This document shows, one piece after another, positions 35,732-44,365 of a stretch of 64,000 bases of DNA. The notes beneath the pieces are model-generated. The model was not told where the DNA came from. It was given only the letters and a program-made list of their open reading frames with translations, and ran no database searches. The DNA lies in contig NZ_CP049744.1 of NCBI RefSeq assembly GCF_000760935.2, positions 5,549,501 to 5,613,500 of the forward strand. The letters are read 5' to 3'. Numbering within the stretch: position 1 is the first letter of the stretch; the number at the start of each line of letters is the position of its first letter. The translations under genes and the position numbers were made by a program. The DNA is from Rhodococcoides fascians A25f. GTDB taxonomy: Bacteria; Actinomycetota; Actinomycetes; Mycobacteriales; Mycobacteriaceae.

Positions 35732-37113
35732 CTCCCGATGCCACGACACCCGAGCCCGCTGTACCCGAAGCCTTGACGCCCGAGCCCGCACCCGAGCTGA
35801 GGACCTTCGGGATACGAGAACTGCTGCGGCTGATCGTCATCGGTTCGGTGTTGACGTACTTCCAGGTCGTTGCGATCGGACGCTGGGTTCGTGCGCCCCG
35901 ACGCGGATGGCCGATACATGCCTCGGAGGCCGTCGTCGACGCGTTCTTCGCTCTCGGACCCACATTCGTCAAAGTCGGGCAGCTCATGGGCTCGTCGCCG
36001 GGACTGTTCCCGAAGGTCCTCGCCGATACGTGCCTGCGGTGCCTCGACGAGGTTCCACCGTTCCCCGGCTCGCAAGCACGCGCGGTGATCGAGGCCGACC
36101 TGGGCCGCGGAATCGACGATCTGTTCTCCTCGTTCGACGACGTGCCGCTCTCGTCAGCGTCGGTTGCTCAGGTACACCTGTGCGTGCGCCGCGACAACGG
36201 ACGCGAAGTGGTCATGAAGGTGCAGCGGCGGGGCATCTACCACCGCATGAAGATCGATCTACGGATCGCGTACCTCATTGCCCGCGGGCTGGAGAAGTTC
36301 ATTCCGTTCTTCGCCACCGCCAATGCGTCGGCCATCATCGTGGACCTGCATGCCGCCACCTTCGCGGAACTGGACAGCGCCGTGGAGGCCAAGCGGCAGG
36401 ACAGCTTTCGCGCGGCCATCGGTGCGTTCGGAGACAACGAGCACGTCACCGCGCCCGAGGTGTTCCTCGACTACTGCGGCGGCCGCGTCATCTGCATGGA
36501 ACGCATGCACGGCTCCCCACTCGACCGCTACGAGCCCGGCGAGCAGTCCGAGCTCATCGTCCGCCGAGCGGCCAAGGTCTGGATGGAAGCGCTTGTGCTG
36601 CACGGTCTCTTCCACGGCGACGTGCATGCGGGCAACGTGTGGGTGCTCGACGACGGCAGGGTGGCGTTCCTCGACTTCGGAGTCATGGGCGAGGTGGACG
36701 AGCAATGGCGCGCGCTGCTACTCGACCTGTTCCATGCCACCGTGATCGACGGCGACTTCACCCGGCTCGCAGGTACTGTCAAGCGCCTGGGAATCGTTGC
36801 ACCACAGATGGGTTCGGACGCCGAGGTCGGGGCGATACTGCAGTCGGTGTTCGCCCCGATGCTCTCGACGACGCTCGCGCACTTCAGTCTGGCGGACTTC
36901 ATCCGGGCCCTGGTGAACATGGGCAAGCAGTACAAGACGTCGAGCCCCGAGGAGTTGATCCTGGTGGCCAAGCAACTCGGCTACTTCGAGAGATACGCCA
37001 TCGAACTCGCACCCAACTGGGCTCTGGGCACGGATCCGTTCGTCTTCAAGAATGTCTTCCCCGCCGAGATAGCCGCCTTGGCCGAGGCGAGGGGTGTCGA
37101 GCTGCCGGAGTGA
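35728..37113 (+). CDS. ABC1/UbiB-family atypical kinase
   Basis: A 461-residue protein-kinase-like ATPase of the UbiB/COQ8 family, linked elsewhere to quinone and isoprenoid lipid homeostasis. The family KxGQ motif is TFVKVGQLMGSSPGLFP (near 72-88), the Ala-rich loop region reads SSASVAQVHL, the catalytic loop is LFHGDVHAGNVWV and the metal motif is FLDFGVMGE. An N-terminal helix (LIVIGSVLTYFQVVAIG) suggests membrane contact. ATGA overlap with tetR, GCAGGAG upstream. Actinomycetes make menaquinone rather than ubiquinone, so the lipid partner is open. Confidence 0.92.
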   Translation: MTPDATTPEPAVPEALTPEPAPELRTFGIRELLRLIVIGSVLTYFQVVAIGRWVRAPRRGWPIHASEAVVDAFFALGPTFVKVGQLMGSSPGLFPKVLADTCLRCLDEVPPFPGSQARAVIEADLGRGIDDLFSSFDDVPLSSASVAQVHLCVRRDNGREVVMKVQRRGIYHRMKIDLRIAYLIARGLEKFIPFFATANASAIIVDLHAATFAELDSAVEAKRQDSFRAAIGAFGDNEHVTAPEVFLDYCGGRVICMERMHGSPLDRYEPGEQSELIVRRAAKVWMEALVLHGLFHGDVHAGNVWVLDDGRVAFLDFGVMGEVDEQWRALLLDLFHATVIDGDFTRLAGTVKRLGIVAPQMGSDAEVGAILQSVFAPMLSTTLAHFSLADFIRALVNMGKQYKTSSPEELILVAKQLGYFERYAIELAPNWALGTDPFVFKNVFPAEIAALAEARGVELPE

Positions 37114-37134
37114 ACCGGCAGTCCGCACACCCGA

Positions 37135-38112
37135 TCACAGACTGAAGTCGAGCACCACTTTACCTGCGGCAGTCCGGTTTTCCAGTGACGCGATGGCCGC
37201 AGCGGCATCGGCAGCCGGGAACACCGAGGGCTCGGGAGCCACGAGGGAACCGTCGGCGAGCAGCGGTTCGATCTCGGCCCACTGGGTGGCGAGGTAGCCC
37301 GGCCGCGTCATCCACCACGCGCCCCAACCGACGCCGACGACATCGACGTTGTTGAGCAGTAGCCGATTCACCTTCACCGTCGGAATCTCACCACCGGTGA
37401 AGCCCAGCACCAGAATTCGACCCGACGGTGCGAGCGAGCGGATGCTGTCGGTGAACCGATCGCCGCCCACCGGATCCACGACCACATCGACCCCGCGTCC
37501 GCCGGTCAGCTCCTTGACCGCGTCCTTCCACCCGTCGACGAGAACGACGTCGGTGGCTCCGGCGGAGCGGGCGATGTCGGCCTTCGCCTCCGAGCTCACG
37601 ACGGCGATCACCCGGGACGCACCGAGTACCGGAGCCATCCGCAGCGCCGAGGTTCCGATTCCGCCTGCGGCACCGTGCACCAGCACCGTCTCGCCCGCCG
37701 CCAGCCGGCCGCGTTCACGCAGCGCGAAGTGCACCGTCAAGTCGTTGAACAACAGACCGGCCCCTGCAGTGAGCGATACCGACTCCGGCAGCGCGAACAC
37801 CGTATCGGGTGAGACCACGGCGACCTCTGCCATGCCGTCGCTCAAGCCCGTCAGCGCCGCGACGCGATCGCCTGCCGAAAAGCCGGACTCCGCCGGAGCC
37901 GACCGGACGACACCGGCGATCTCGCTTCCGGGAACGAACGGCAATTCCGGCTTGTACTGGTACAGCCCACGGGTGAGCAGCGCATCGGGAAAGGCGACGC
38001 CCGCGGCATGGACCTCGATGACCACCGACCCGTCGCGCGGGGCAGGTTCGTCGATGTCCACCACGCTCACCGAGTCGGGTCCGTCGAGGCTGGAGATCTG
38101 TACCGCGCGCAT
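37135..38112 (-). CDS. NADPH:quinone reductase, zinc-free MDR family
   Basis: A 325-residue medium-chain reductase. The GroES-like N-domain (AAGVAFPDALLTRGLYQ, FVPGSEIAGVV) lacks zinc-ligand cysteines, and the Rossmann motif is VLVHGAAGGIGTSALRMA. ATG 38112 with AGAGGA upstream; 13 upstream residues of the longer frame are rejected. Likely reduces quinones or enones. Divergent from the dienelactone hydrolase gene. Confidence 0.92.
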   Translation of the reverse strand: MRAVQISSLDGPDSVSVVDIDEPAPRDGSVVIEVHAAGVAFPDALLTRGLYQYKPELPFVPGSEIAGVVRSAPAESGFSAGDRVAALTGLSDGMAEVAVVSPDTVFALPESVSLTAGAGLLFNDLTVHFALRERGRLAAGETVLVHGAAGGIGTSALRMAPVLGASRVIAVVSSEAKADIARSAGATDVVLVDGWKDAVKELTGGRGVDVVVDPVGGDRFTDSIRSLAPSGRILVLGFTGGEIPTVKVNRLLLNNVDVVGVGWGAWWMTRPGYLATQWAEIEPLLADGSLVAPEPSVFPAADAAAAIASLENRTAAGKVVLDFSL

Positions 38113-38218
38113 GAATGGTCCTCTCGGTCGGGATCGTTCCCTGCACGCCACCGTACAAAACTGCCGAACTCACCGCAGCTACCGGCATGCGGTACCGGTG
38201 ATGTGCTCCAATCGAAGG

Positions 38219-38905
38219 GTGAACACCACTCCCCTCACCGTCGTCCAGCCCGACGGCACCGCCCGTGGCGGCGTCATCGTCATCCAGGAAGCCTTCGGCG
38301 TCACCGACCACATCGTCGACGTCTGCAATCGGGTTGCGGCCGCAGGGTGGGTCGCGGTCGCTCCGCATCTGTTCCACCGGCAGGACGGCGTCACTGTGCT
38401 CGACTACTCGGACATGGACTCGGCCATGGCGGCCATCGGGAAATTGAAGGCGGATGAGGTGGACTCCGACGTGGACGCGGCGGCGAGTGCGCTCGCCGAA
38501 CTCGGATTCGAGCCCTCGTCCATCGCGATCGTCGGCTTCTGCATGGGCGGCACTGTCGCGTTCCATACCGCTGTTCGGCGGCAACTCGGTGCGGCATCGA
38601 CATTCTACGGAGGTGGAATCACGAAGGGCCGCTTCGGTTATCCTGCGATGGACTCGGTAGGCGACGCTCTCCAGACACCCTGGCACGGCTTCTTCGGAGA
38701 CCTGGACGAGGGCATACCGTTCCAAGACGTCGAGACGTTGCGCGAGATCACCGCGACGGCCCCGGTCGACACCGAGATCACCCGCTACGCCCACGGCAAG
38801 CACGGGTTTCACTGCGACGACCGCCCTGCCGTGTTCGACGCCGATGCCGCGGCCGATGCCTGGGGCAAGACTCTCGAGTGGTTCGACGCCCATGTCGCAC
38901 GCTGA
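38219..38905 (+). CDS. Dienelactone hydrolase family protein
   Basis: A 228-residue alpha/beta hydrolase with Cys nucleophile in VGFCMGG, Asp in GDLDEGIP and His in GKHGFHC, the dienelactone hydrolase triad. Such enzymes open lactones in (chloro)catechol breakdown, although many members act on other esters. GTG 38219 chosen (VNTTPLTVVQPDG); an ATG six codons upstream is possible. Overlaps the amidohydrolase gene by 14 bases, implying coupled expression. Confidence 0.9.
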   Translation: MNTTPLTVVQPDGTARGGVIVIQEAFGVTDHIVDVCNRVAAAGWVAVAPHLFHRQDGVTVLDYSDMDSAMAAIGKLKADEVDSDVDAAASALAELGFEPSSIAIVGFCMGGTVAFHTAVRRQLGAASTFYGGGITKGRFGYPAMDSVGDALQTPWHGFFGDLDEGIPFQDVETLREITATAPVDTEITRYAHGKHGFHCDDRPAVFDADAAADAWGKTLEWFDAHVAR

Positions 38906-39800
38906 ACAACCGCGCTCCGACGCCGAACTTCTCGAAGAGACGGAACGCATCGTCGCCTTCTGGACCGAGCTGTCGTTGCCCGGCCTGTTCGACGTCCACA
39001 CACACTTCATGCCGAAGAACGTGATGGACAAGGTGTGGAGCTACTTCGACAGTGCCGGGCCGTTGACCGGCAGCGTGTGGCCCATTTCGTATCGCTTTGC
39101 CGAAGACCGACGGCTGCAGGTCATTCGCGGGTTCGGGGTGCGCAAGTTCACCTCGATGATCTACCCGCACAAGCCGTCGATGGCGGCGTGGCTCAACTCG
39201 TGGGGTGCCGATTTCGCGGCCCGGACTCCCGACTGCCTGCAGACCGCTACCTTCTACCCCGAGGACGGTGCCGCCGAGTACGTCGAGCAGGCATTGACGA
39301 ACGGTGCCCGAATCTTCAAGTCGCACATCCAAGTCGGCAACTACTCACCGAACGATCCCCTGCTCGACGGCGTCTGGGGCGCACTCTCGGACGCGCAGGT
39401 ACCCGTGGTGATCCACTGCGGCTCCGGTCCGGCACCCGGCACCCACACCGGACCGGAGCCGATTGCCGCACTGCTGCAACGGTTCCCCGAGCTCCCGTTG
39501 ATCATCGCGCACATGGGCATGCCCGAGTACGTCGACTTCCTCGACCTGGCCGATCGCTACGAGAACGTTCGACTGGACACCACGATGGCGTTCACCGACT
39601 TCTCGGAGGCGGGCGCACCCTTTCCGAGACACGAGCTGCCACGACTGCTCGATCTGCAGAATCGCATTCTGTTCGGCAGCGACTTTCCCAACATCCCGTA
39701 TCCGTACCTGGACGCTCTGCACGCAGTACGCCGACTCGACCTGGGAGACGACTGGGTTCGCGCAGTGTGCTGGGAAAACGGGGCTGCACTGTTCGGCTGA
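38892..39800 (+). CDS. Amidohydrolase-2 family metal hydrolase/decarboxylase
   Basis: A 302-residue TIM-barrel enzyme of the ACMS-decarboxylase-like amidohydrolase group. Metal ligands: HxH in FDVHTHFMP, His in VVIHCGSG and IIAHMGMPEY, Asp in FGSDFPNIPY. ATG 38892 overlaps the dienelactone hydrolase stop. Together the two genes suggest handling of a ring-cleavage or lactone metabolite, which is an inference from neighbourhood. A short direct repeat covers its stop codon. Confidence 0.9.
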   Translation: MSHAEQPRSDAELLEETERIVAFWTELSLPGLFDVHTHFMPKNVMDKVWSYFDSAGPLTGSVWPISYRFAEDRRLQVIRGFGVRKFTSMIYPHKPSMAAWLNSWGADFAARTPDCLQTATFYPEDGAAEYVEQALTNGARIFKSHIQVGNYSPNDPLLDGVWGALSDAQVPVVIHCGSGPAPGTHTGPEPIAALLQRFPELPLIIAHMGMPEYVDFLDLADRYENVRLDTTMAFTDFSEAGAPFPRHELPRLLDLQNRILFGSDFPNIPYPYLDALHAVRRLDLGDDWVRAVCWENGAALFG

Positions 39801-39819
39801 GCAACTGTTCGGCTGAGCA
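39789..39819 (+). repeat. 15-bp tandem duplication spanning a stop codon
   Basis: CTGTTCGGCTGAGCA occurs at 39789-39803 and 39805-39819, one base apart. The first copy contains the amidohydrolase stop TGA, and the second lies just outside the gene. Confidence 0.85.
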
Positions 39820-39837
39820 CCCAGGCAGAGCAGTTCT

Positions 39838-40683
39838 CTAGACCCAGAACTCGGCGATACGCTCGGCGATGGCATTGCCCTGCGCTCGTCCGGCCACGGC
39901 CGCAGCTGATCGGACGGCGACGTCGGTGGCGTCGGGTCCGATTGCCGCCGACGAATCGGCGTCGGGTGCAACCACTTCCACCTTCGAGCCACCCTTCACC
40001 AACCGCTCTCGTTCGATGTCGAAGGGATCGTGCTCCAGGTCGAGTGCGCCCACCCTGAACACCAGCACCTTCTCGAAACCGACTGCCAGATCGGCGTTTT
40101 CGCTCGCACGGATACCTCCGTCGACGTAACGATGATCGCCGATCGTCACCGGGGGCCACATTCCCGGGATGGCGCAGCTCGCGGCCACCGCGTCGACCAG
40201 CTGAACGCCCGAGCCACGATCGAGTACCCGATGCCGGCCGGTCAGCGCGTCGACGGTGACGATCCGCAGGTCGCGGATCGGCCATGAGTGCGACGGCAGC
40301 CGTCGCTCGATGATGGCCCTGCGCTCACGCTCGGTGATCGTCGAGGCCGCCAGCGCCTCGCTGCCGATGCGACGGCGAGTGTCGATGGCACTTCCGTCCG
40401 AATTCTGAGCCGCCCGAGCCAGCATGGAGACCAGCTCGTCGATGGTTGCCTCGGCGTGCGGCTCGTCGTCCTGTTTCGATTCGTCTGCCTGACGCTCGAA
40501 CAACTCGGCCAACGTGGCACCGCTCGAGATCTGCGCTGCCACCGAGGAGCCGGCCGATGTTCCCAGCAGCATCTCGGCATCGGTGACGTCGGCTCCGGAT
40601 TCCGCCAATCCCAGTAGGACACCCGTCTGCCACGCAATACCTGCGACTCCGCCGCCGCCCAATACGAGTGCTCGCCTGGTCAT
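39838..40683 (-). CDS. Patatin-like phospholipase family protein
   Basis: A 281-residue patatin-fold acyl hydrolase with a Ser-Asp dyad: oxyanion motif LGGGGVAGIAW, nucleophile elbow GTSAGS (Ser about 45) and Asp in YVDGGIRAS. It should hydrolyse lipid esters in the cytoplasm or at the membrane face. ATG start. Thirty bases from the monoacylglycerol-lipase-like gene on the same strand, so a lipid-turnover pair is plausible. Confidence 0.93.
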   Translation of the reverse strand: MTRRALVLGGGGVAGIAWQTGVLLGLAESGADVTDAEMLLGTSAGSSVAAQISSGATLAELFERQADESKQDDEPHAEATIDELVSMLARAAQNSDGSAIDTRRRIGSEALAASTITERERRAIIERRLPSHSWPIRDLRIVTVDALTGRHRVLDRGSGVQLVDAVAASCAIPGMWPPVTIGDHRYVDGGIRASENADLAVGFEKVLVFRVGALDLEHDPFDIERERLVKGGSKVEVVAPDADSSAAIGPDATDVAVRSAAAVAGRAQGNAIAERIAEFWV

Positions 40684-40712
40684 GGCCTTACTCCCTTCAT
40701 CGAAAAGATCCG

Positions 40713-41579
40713 TCAGGAACTTACAGCGCTGGTCTGTACTCGCGGACGCAGCCAGGCGATGAGGTCGTCGAGGACGCGCTCCTTCTCCGGTTCGTTGAAC
40801 ACTTCGTGGAACAGCCCGTCGTACTTCTTCAGGGTCAGGTCGTCGGATCCGGCCAGCTCGGCGATGAGTTCGCTGCCGGAGACATCGGCCAATCCGTCCG
40901 CGGTTCCGTGCTGAAGCAACACCGGGATCGTCAGCGACGGCAGGCGCGCCGGGAAACTGTCACCGGCACCGAGCATCGCTGCGGCCAGGCCTGCCGAAAC
41001 GCTGCCGTGGTACCCCAACGGATCGGCAACGTAGGCGTCGACGACGTTCTTGTCCCGCGAGACCAGGTTGGGGTCGAGCTTCAGTACGGGAGCTGCCGGT
41101 ACCAGGCGCCCGAGGATCTTGCCCACCGCCACCAGGGCTTTCGGTTGCCCGACGCTGGGAACCACTGCTGGGCCGGACAGCATCAGCCCATCGAGGTCGG
41201 CCTGATGGTCGAGGGCGTAGGACAGTGCGATCGCGCCGCCCATGCTGTGGCCGAGCAGGAAAGTGCGCTTGTTCGGATACTCGTCGGCTGCGATTCCGAA
41301 CAGCGTGTGCAGGTCGTCGGTGAAGTCGGACCACTTCGCCAATGCCACCCGCTTGCCACCGGAGCGCCCGTGCCCGCGGTGATCGGGCGCGTAGACGACA
41401 AGGCCGAGAGTGCCGAGCCGTTCGATGACGTGCCGGTACCGACCCGCGTGCTCGGCCAGGCCGTGGGCCAGCACGACAACCCCGGTCGGTGTGTTCTCGG
41501 CTGCAGTCTCGGGGGTCCACACGTCGTAGACGATTCGGGTTCCGTGGACTCCGGCGAACGACGAATCGACATGCTTCAT
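40713..41579 (-). CDS. Monoacylglycerol lipase-like alpha/beta hydrolase
   Basis: A 288-residue hydrolase. Oxyanion motif LAHGLAEHAGRY, GHGRSGG, nucleophile elbow GHSMGGAIAL, Asp in HGTADGLAD and His in GLFHEVFNEPEKERV match bacterial and mycobacterial monoacylglycerol lipases. ATG 41579 chosen; the longer frame to 41690 adds 37 residues lacking family similarity. Adjacent to the patatin gene downstream. Confidence 0.93.
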   Translation of the reverse strand: MKHVDSSFAGVHGTRIVYDVWTPETAAENTPTGVVVLAHGLAEHAGRYRHVIERLGTLGLVVYAPDHRGHGRSGGKRVALAKWSDFTDDLHTLFGIAADEYPNKRTFLLGHSMGGAIALSYALDHQADLDGLMLSGPAVVPSVGQPKALVAVGKILGRLVPAAPVLKLDPNLVSRDKNVVDAYVADPLGYHGSVSAGLAAAMLGAGDSFPARLPSLTIPVLLQHGTADGLADVSGSELIAELAGSDDLTLKKYDGLFHEVFNEPEKERVLDDLIAWLRPRVQTSAVSS

Positions 41580-41745
41580 GCGGTCACCGTACAAGGGTGG
41601 CGGGTCGGGCGACGGCCCATCGGCGAACCCGCAAAGATTCGCTCGAGTAACTATCCTGGCCGAGCGGGCGATGTCATTGTGAGACGCCACTACCGCCGAA
41701 CCGCGGCCCGAGGTTCGGCCACAAACCAGGAGTTACGAATCCAGA

Positions 41746-42933
41746 ATGCGTGATCAGTCCGCCACCAGCACGTCGCCTCGGTGGCGCGACCCCAAGCGCT
41801 ACCTGTGGCCGCTGGGATTGACGATTCCGCTGAGTCCGTTCCTGGCCTGGGGTCTGGTGACCCTCCTCGGTCCCGGCGCTTTCTGGACCCTCGGCCTGAT
41901 GATCATGGGCATCGCGCTGCCCCTGGTGGACAAGTTCGCCGGCGTCGACCGCAGCAATCCCCCCGACGAGGCGATCGCCGCGCTGGAGAAGGACCCCTAC
42001 TACCGGTGGTGCGTCTACCTGTTCCTGCCGCTGCAGTACGCGGGACTCGTTGCCGCCTGCTACCTGTGGGCGCACGGACCGCTGGGGGTTCCCGAGCGAA
42101 TCGGCCTGGCCATCACCGTCGGCATAGTCGGCGGAGTCGGCATCAATGCCGCCCACGAACTGGGCCACAAGCGTGCCCGCCTCGAACGATGGCTCTCGAA
42201 GGTGACGTTGGCACAGACTCTGTACGGCCACTTCTACGTCGAACACAATCACGGCCACCACCTCCGCGTTGCCACCCCGGAGGATCCGGCATCGGCGAAA
42301 TTCGGCGAGTCGTTCTGGAAGTTTCTGCCGCGCACCGTCGTGCACGGCCTGCGATCGGCCTGGGAGCTGGAATCCCGACGCCTCGCCCGGCAAGGCCTGT
42401 CGCGGTGGTCGTACCGAAACAATCTGTTCAACGCCGCGGCCATGAGCGTCGCGCTGTTCGGCGTACTGATCGCCGTCTTCGGCACCGTGATCGTGCCGTA
42501 TCTGGTGTTGCAGGCCGCGATCGCCATCGTTCTGTACGAGGCGGCCAACTACCTCGAGCACTACGGGCTGTTGCGTCGGAAGCGGCCGAGCGGGCGATAC
42601 GGCAAACCGACTCATCGGGACAGCTGGAACAGCGATCACCTGTGGAGCAACCTGTTCCTCTACCACCTACAACGCCACAGCGATCATCACGCCAATCCGG
42701 TGCGCCGCTATCAGGCCCTGCGCACCGTCGACGAGTCCCCGCAGCTACCGGCCGGATACGCCGTGATGATCTTCTGCTCGCTGGTTCCGCCGCTGTGGCG
42801 CAGAGTGATGGACCAGCGACTGATCGACTTCTACGACGGTGACGCAGACCTCGTCAACGTCGATCGCTCCGACCCGAGGGCAGTACGGAAGCTCGAGCAG
42901 CTGTGCGTCGAGCGAGCCGAGGCGCACCGATAG
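41746..42933 (+). CDS. alkB: Alkane 1-monooxygenase (AlkB family)
   Basis: A 395-residue integral membrane diiron hydroxylase that oxidises terminal carbons of n-alkanes. The histidine motifs are HELGHKR, EHNHGHH, NYLEHYGL and LQRHSDHH, on a six-helix scaffold. The family needs rubredoxin and rubredoxin reductase for electrons, but neither is adjacent: both flanking genes are on the other strand and unrelated. Start ATG 41746; the nearest AGGAG is about 15 bases upstream, which is long. Confidence 0.95.
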   Translation: MRDQSATSTSPRWRDPKRYLWPLGLTIPLSPFLAWGLVTLLGPGAFWTLGLMIMGIALPLVDKFAGVDRSNPPDEAIAALEKDPYYRWCVYLFLPLQYAGLVAACYLWAHGPLGVPERIGLAITVGIVGGVGINAAHELGHKRARLERWLSKVTLAQTLYGHFYVEHNHGHHLRVATPEDPASAKFGESFWKFLPRTVVHGLRSAWELESRRLARQGLSRWSYRNNLFNAAAMSVALFGVLIAVFGTVIVPYLVLQAAIAIVLYEAANYLEHYGLLRRKRPSGRYGKPTHRDSWNSDHLWSNLFLYHLQRHSDHHANPVRRYQALRTVDESPQLPAGYAVMIFCSLVPPLWRRVMDQRLIDFYDGDADLVNVDRSDPRAVRKLEQLCVERAEAHR

Positions 42934-42934
42934 T

Positions 42935-44137
42935 TCACACCGCCGCGGGTTCGTCGGTCTGCGCGCGCAGATAGCGACCGAAGTGCGGCACCGTGAATGC
43001 GATGGTGCCGCGCTCGGCCGAGTAGATCAGGCCCTTCTTGATCAGGCCGTCGCGGGCCGGGGACAGTGACGCCGGCTTGCGCTTCAGTTCGGTCGCCACG
43101 GCCGAGGTCGGCACCGAGCCGTCGTCCACCGACAGTTCGGCCATCGCGCGCATGTATTCACGCTCGGCGGGTGTGGCGCGTTCGTAGCGAGAACCGAAGA
43201 ATCCGACGGCCAGTTCCTCTTCCGCCGCCGGGGCGGCGACGCGCACGTCCTCGACGGTGATCGGGGTGTCGGCGGCGAGATCCCACGTCGCCTTGCCGTA
43301 GGCCTGCACGAAGTACGGATAACCGTCGGCGGCCGCGTACAGCGCGTCGAGGGCATCCGGGGTGAATTCGACGTCCTCGCGGTCGGCCGGGGCGATCAAC
43401 GCAAGGTCGGCCGCGGCCCGCTCCAGCCGACCGATCCGGTGGTAGCTGAACAGCCGCTCGGAGTAACTCTTGGATGCCGACAGCACCGCAGGTAGGTGCG
43501 GCAAGCCGGCACCGACGATGATCAGCGGGGCGGTGTCCTGGCTGAGCTCGTGACAGGCCGCGCACAGTGCGGAGATGTCTGCGGGCCCTAGGTCCTGCAT
43601 CTCGTCGATGAAGATGGCGATACCCACGCCCACGTCGCCGGCCAGCGCGGAGGCGTCGAGCAACAGCTCGACGAGGTCGATCTCGATGTCGCCGGAGTCG
43701 GCTCGGCCGGTCTTGGCCGGGACGTCGATGCCTGGTTGCCACCGCTCCCGCATGCCCTTGTCGGCGGTGGAGCGCAGCGCGAAGGCCTTGAGCACCCCGA
43801 GGAATTCGTCGACGCGTTCGGGATCGCGATGCGAGGCCGCGATCCCGCGGACGGCCATGTGCAGCGCCGAGGACAGTGGTCGACGCAGTTCCTGGTCCGG
43901 GCGGGCCTCGATCTTCCCGGTTCCCCATCCGCGGGCGATGGCTGCGGAACGGAGCTGATTGAGCAGCACCGTTTTCCCGACGCCCCGCAGACCGGTGAGT
44001 ACGACACTGCGCTCCGGTCGGCCGCGGGTGATGCGTTCGAGCACGACGTCGAAGGCGTCGAGCTGCTTCTTTCGGCCTGCGAGCTCGGGTGGGCGCTGGC
44101 CGGCGCCGGGAGCGTAAGGGTTACGCACGGGGTCCAT
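42935..44137 (-). CDS. AAA/Orc1-like ATPase with C-terminal winged helix (paralogue A)
   Basis: A 400-residue soluble P-loop ATPase. Walker A GLRGVGKT at 49-56, Walker B IAIFIDEMQDL, sensor-like LIIVGAGLPHLP, then YPYFVQAYGKATWDLA and a C-terminal winged-helix-like part (KRKPASLSPARDGLIKKGLI). It starts RNPYAPGAG. ATG 44137 is chosen because the paralogue starts at the same point; the longer frame is rejected. Paralogue B lies at 44898-46091 with identical Walker A position. Role unknown; similar ATPases occur next to transposition, defence or regulatory genes, but none is evident. Confidence 0.85.
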   Translation of the reverse strand: MDPVRNPYAPGAGQRPPELAGRKKQLDAFDVVLERITRGRPERSVVLTGLRGVGKTVLLNQLRSAAIARGWGTGKIEARPDQELRRPLSSALHMAVRGIAASHRDPERVDEFLGVLKAFALRSTADKGMRERWQPGIDVPAKTGRADSGDIEIDLVELLLDASALAGDVGVGIAIFIDEMQDLGPADISALCAACHELSQDTAPLIIVGAGLPHLPAVLSASKSYSERLFSYHRIGRLERAAADLALIAPADREDVEFTPDALDALYAAADGYPYFVQAYGKATWDLAADTPITVEDVRVAAPAAEEELAVGFFGSRYERATPAEREYMRAMAELSVDDGSVPTSAVATELKRKPASLSPARDGLIKKGLIYSAERGTIAFTVPHFGRYLRAQTDEPAAV

Positions 44138-44252
44138 GGGGCCAAAGTTACAACGGATCGTGCGATATATGCGGACATCTAGCTCGTGTCCTAGAGATCT
44201 GTATTCACTCGATACTTGCGCGCGGCTGCGACGAAGGACTACTTTCTGGGGT

Positions 44253-44294
44253 GTGAAGCGCATTCTCGTAGTACGCCGCCGTAGCGGGGTCTGA
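44253..44294 (+). CDS. Branched-chain leader peptide (13 codons)
   Basis: GTG AAG CGC ATT CTC GTA GTA CGC CGC CGT AGC GGG GTC TGA encodes a 13-residue peptide with Ile-Leu-Val-Val in a row and ends inside the first of two competing hairpins. It lies 72 bases before a LeuA-domain gene, as expected for ribosome-mediated attenuation of branched-chain amino acid genes. The ribosome site is weak (AAGGA, 14 bases upstream). Confidence 0.7.
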   Translation: MKRILVVRRRSGV

Positions 44295-44321
44295 TTCGGA
44301 CCGACCCCTCGCTGCGGGTCG
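44283..44321 (+). promoter_or_regulatory. Attenuator-like competing hairpins
   Basis: Hairpin 1: AGCGGGGTC (44283-44291) with GACCCCTCGCT (44303-44313), one small bulge. Hairpin 2: CGACCC (44302-44307) with GGGTCG (44316-44321). They share bases 44303-44307, so only one can form, and hairpin 1 begins within the leader peptide's last codons. A ribosome stalled at the Ile-Leu-Val-Val codons versus one at the stop codon would favour different structures. Confidence 0.6.
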
Positions 44322-44365
44322 TCGTGCTCTCTCGGTCCTCCCTTCACATTCGGAAGACCATCCTC

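Noticed and set aside
35099..35791. N-terminal extension of the DUF998 gene over tetR
   Set aside because: The extension is antisense to tetR and its operator and not membrane-like.
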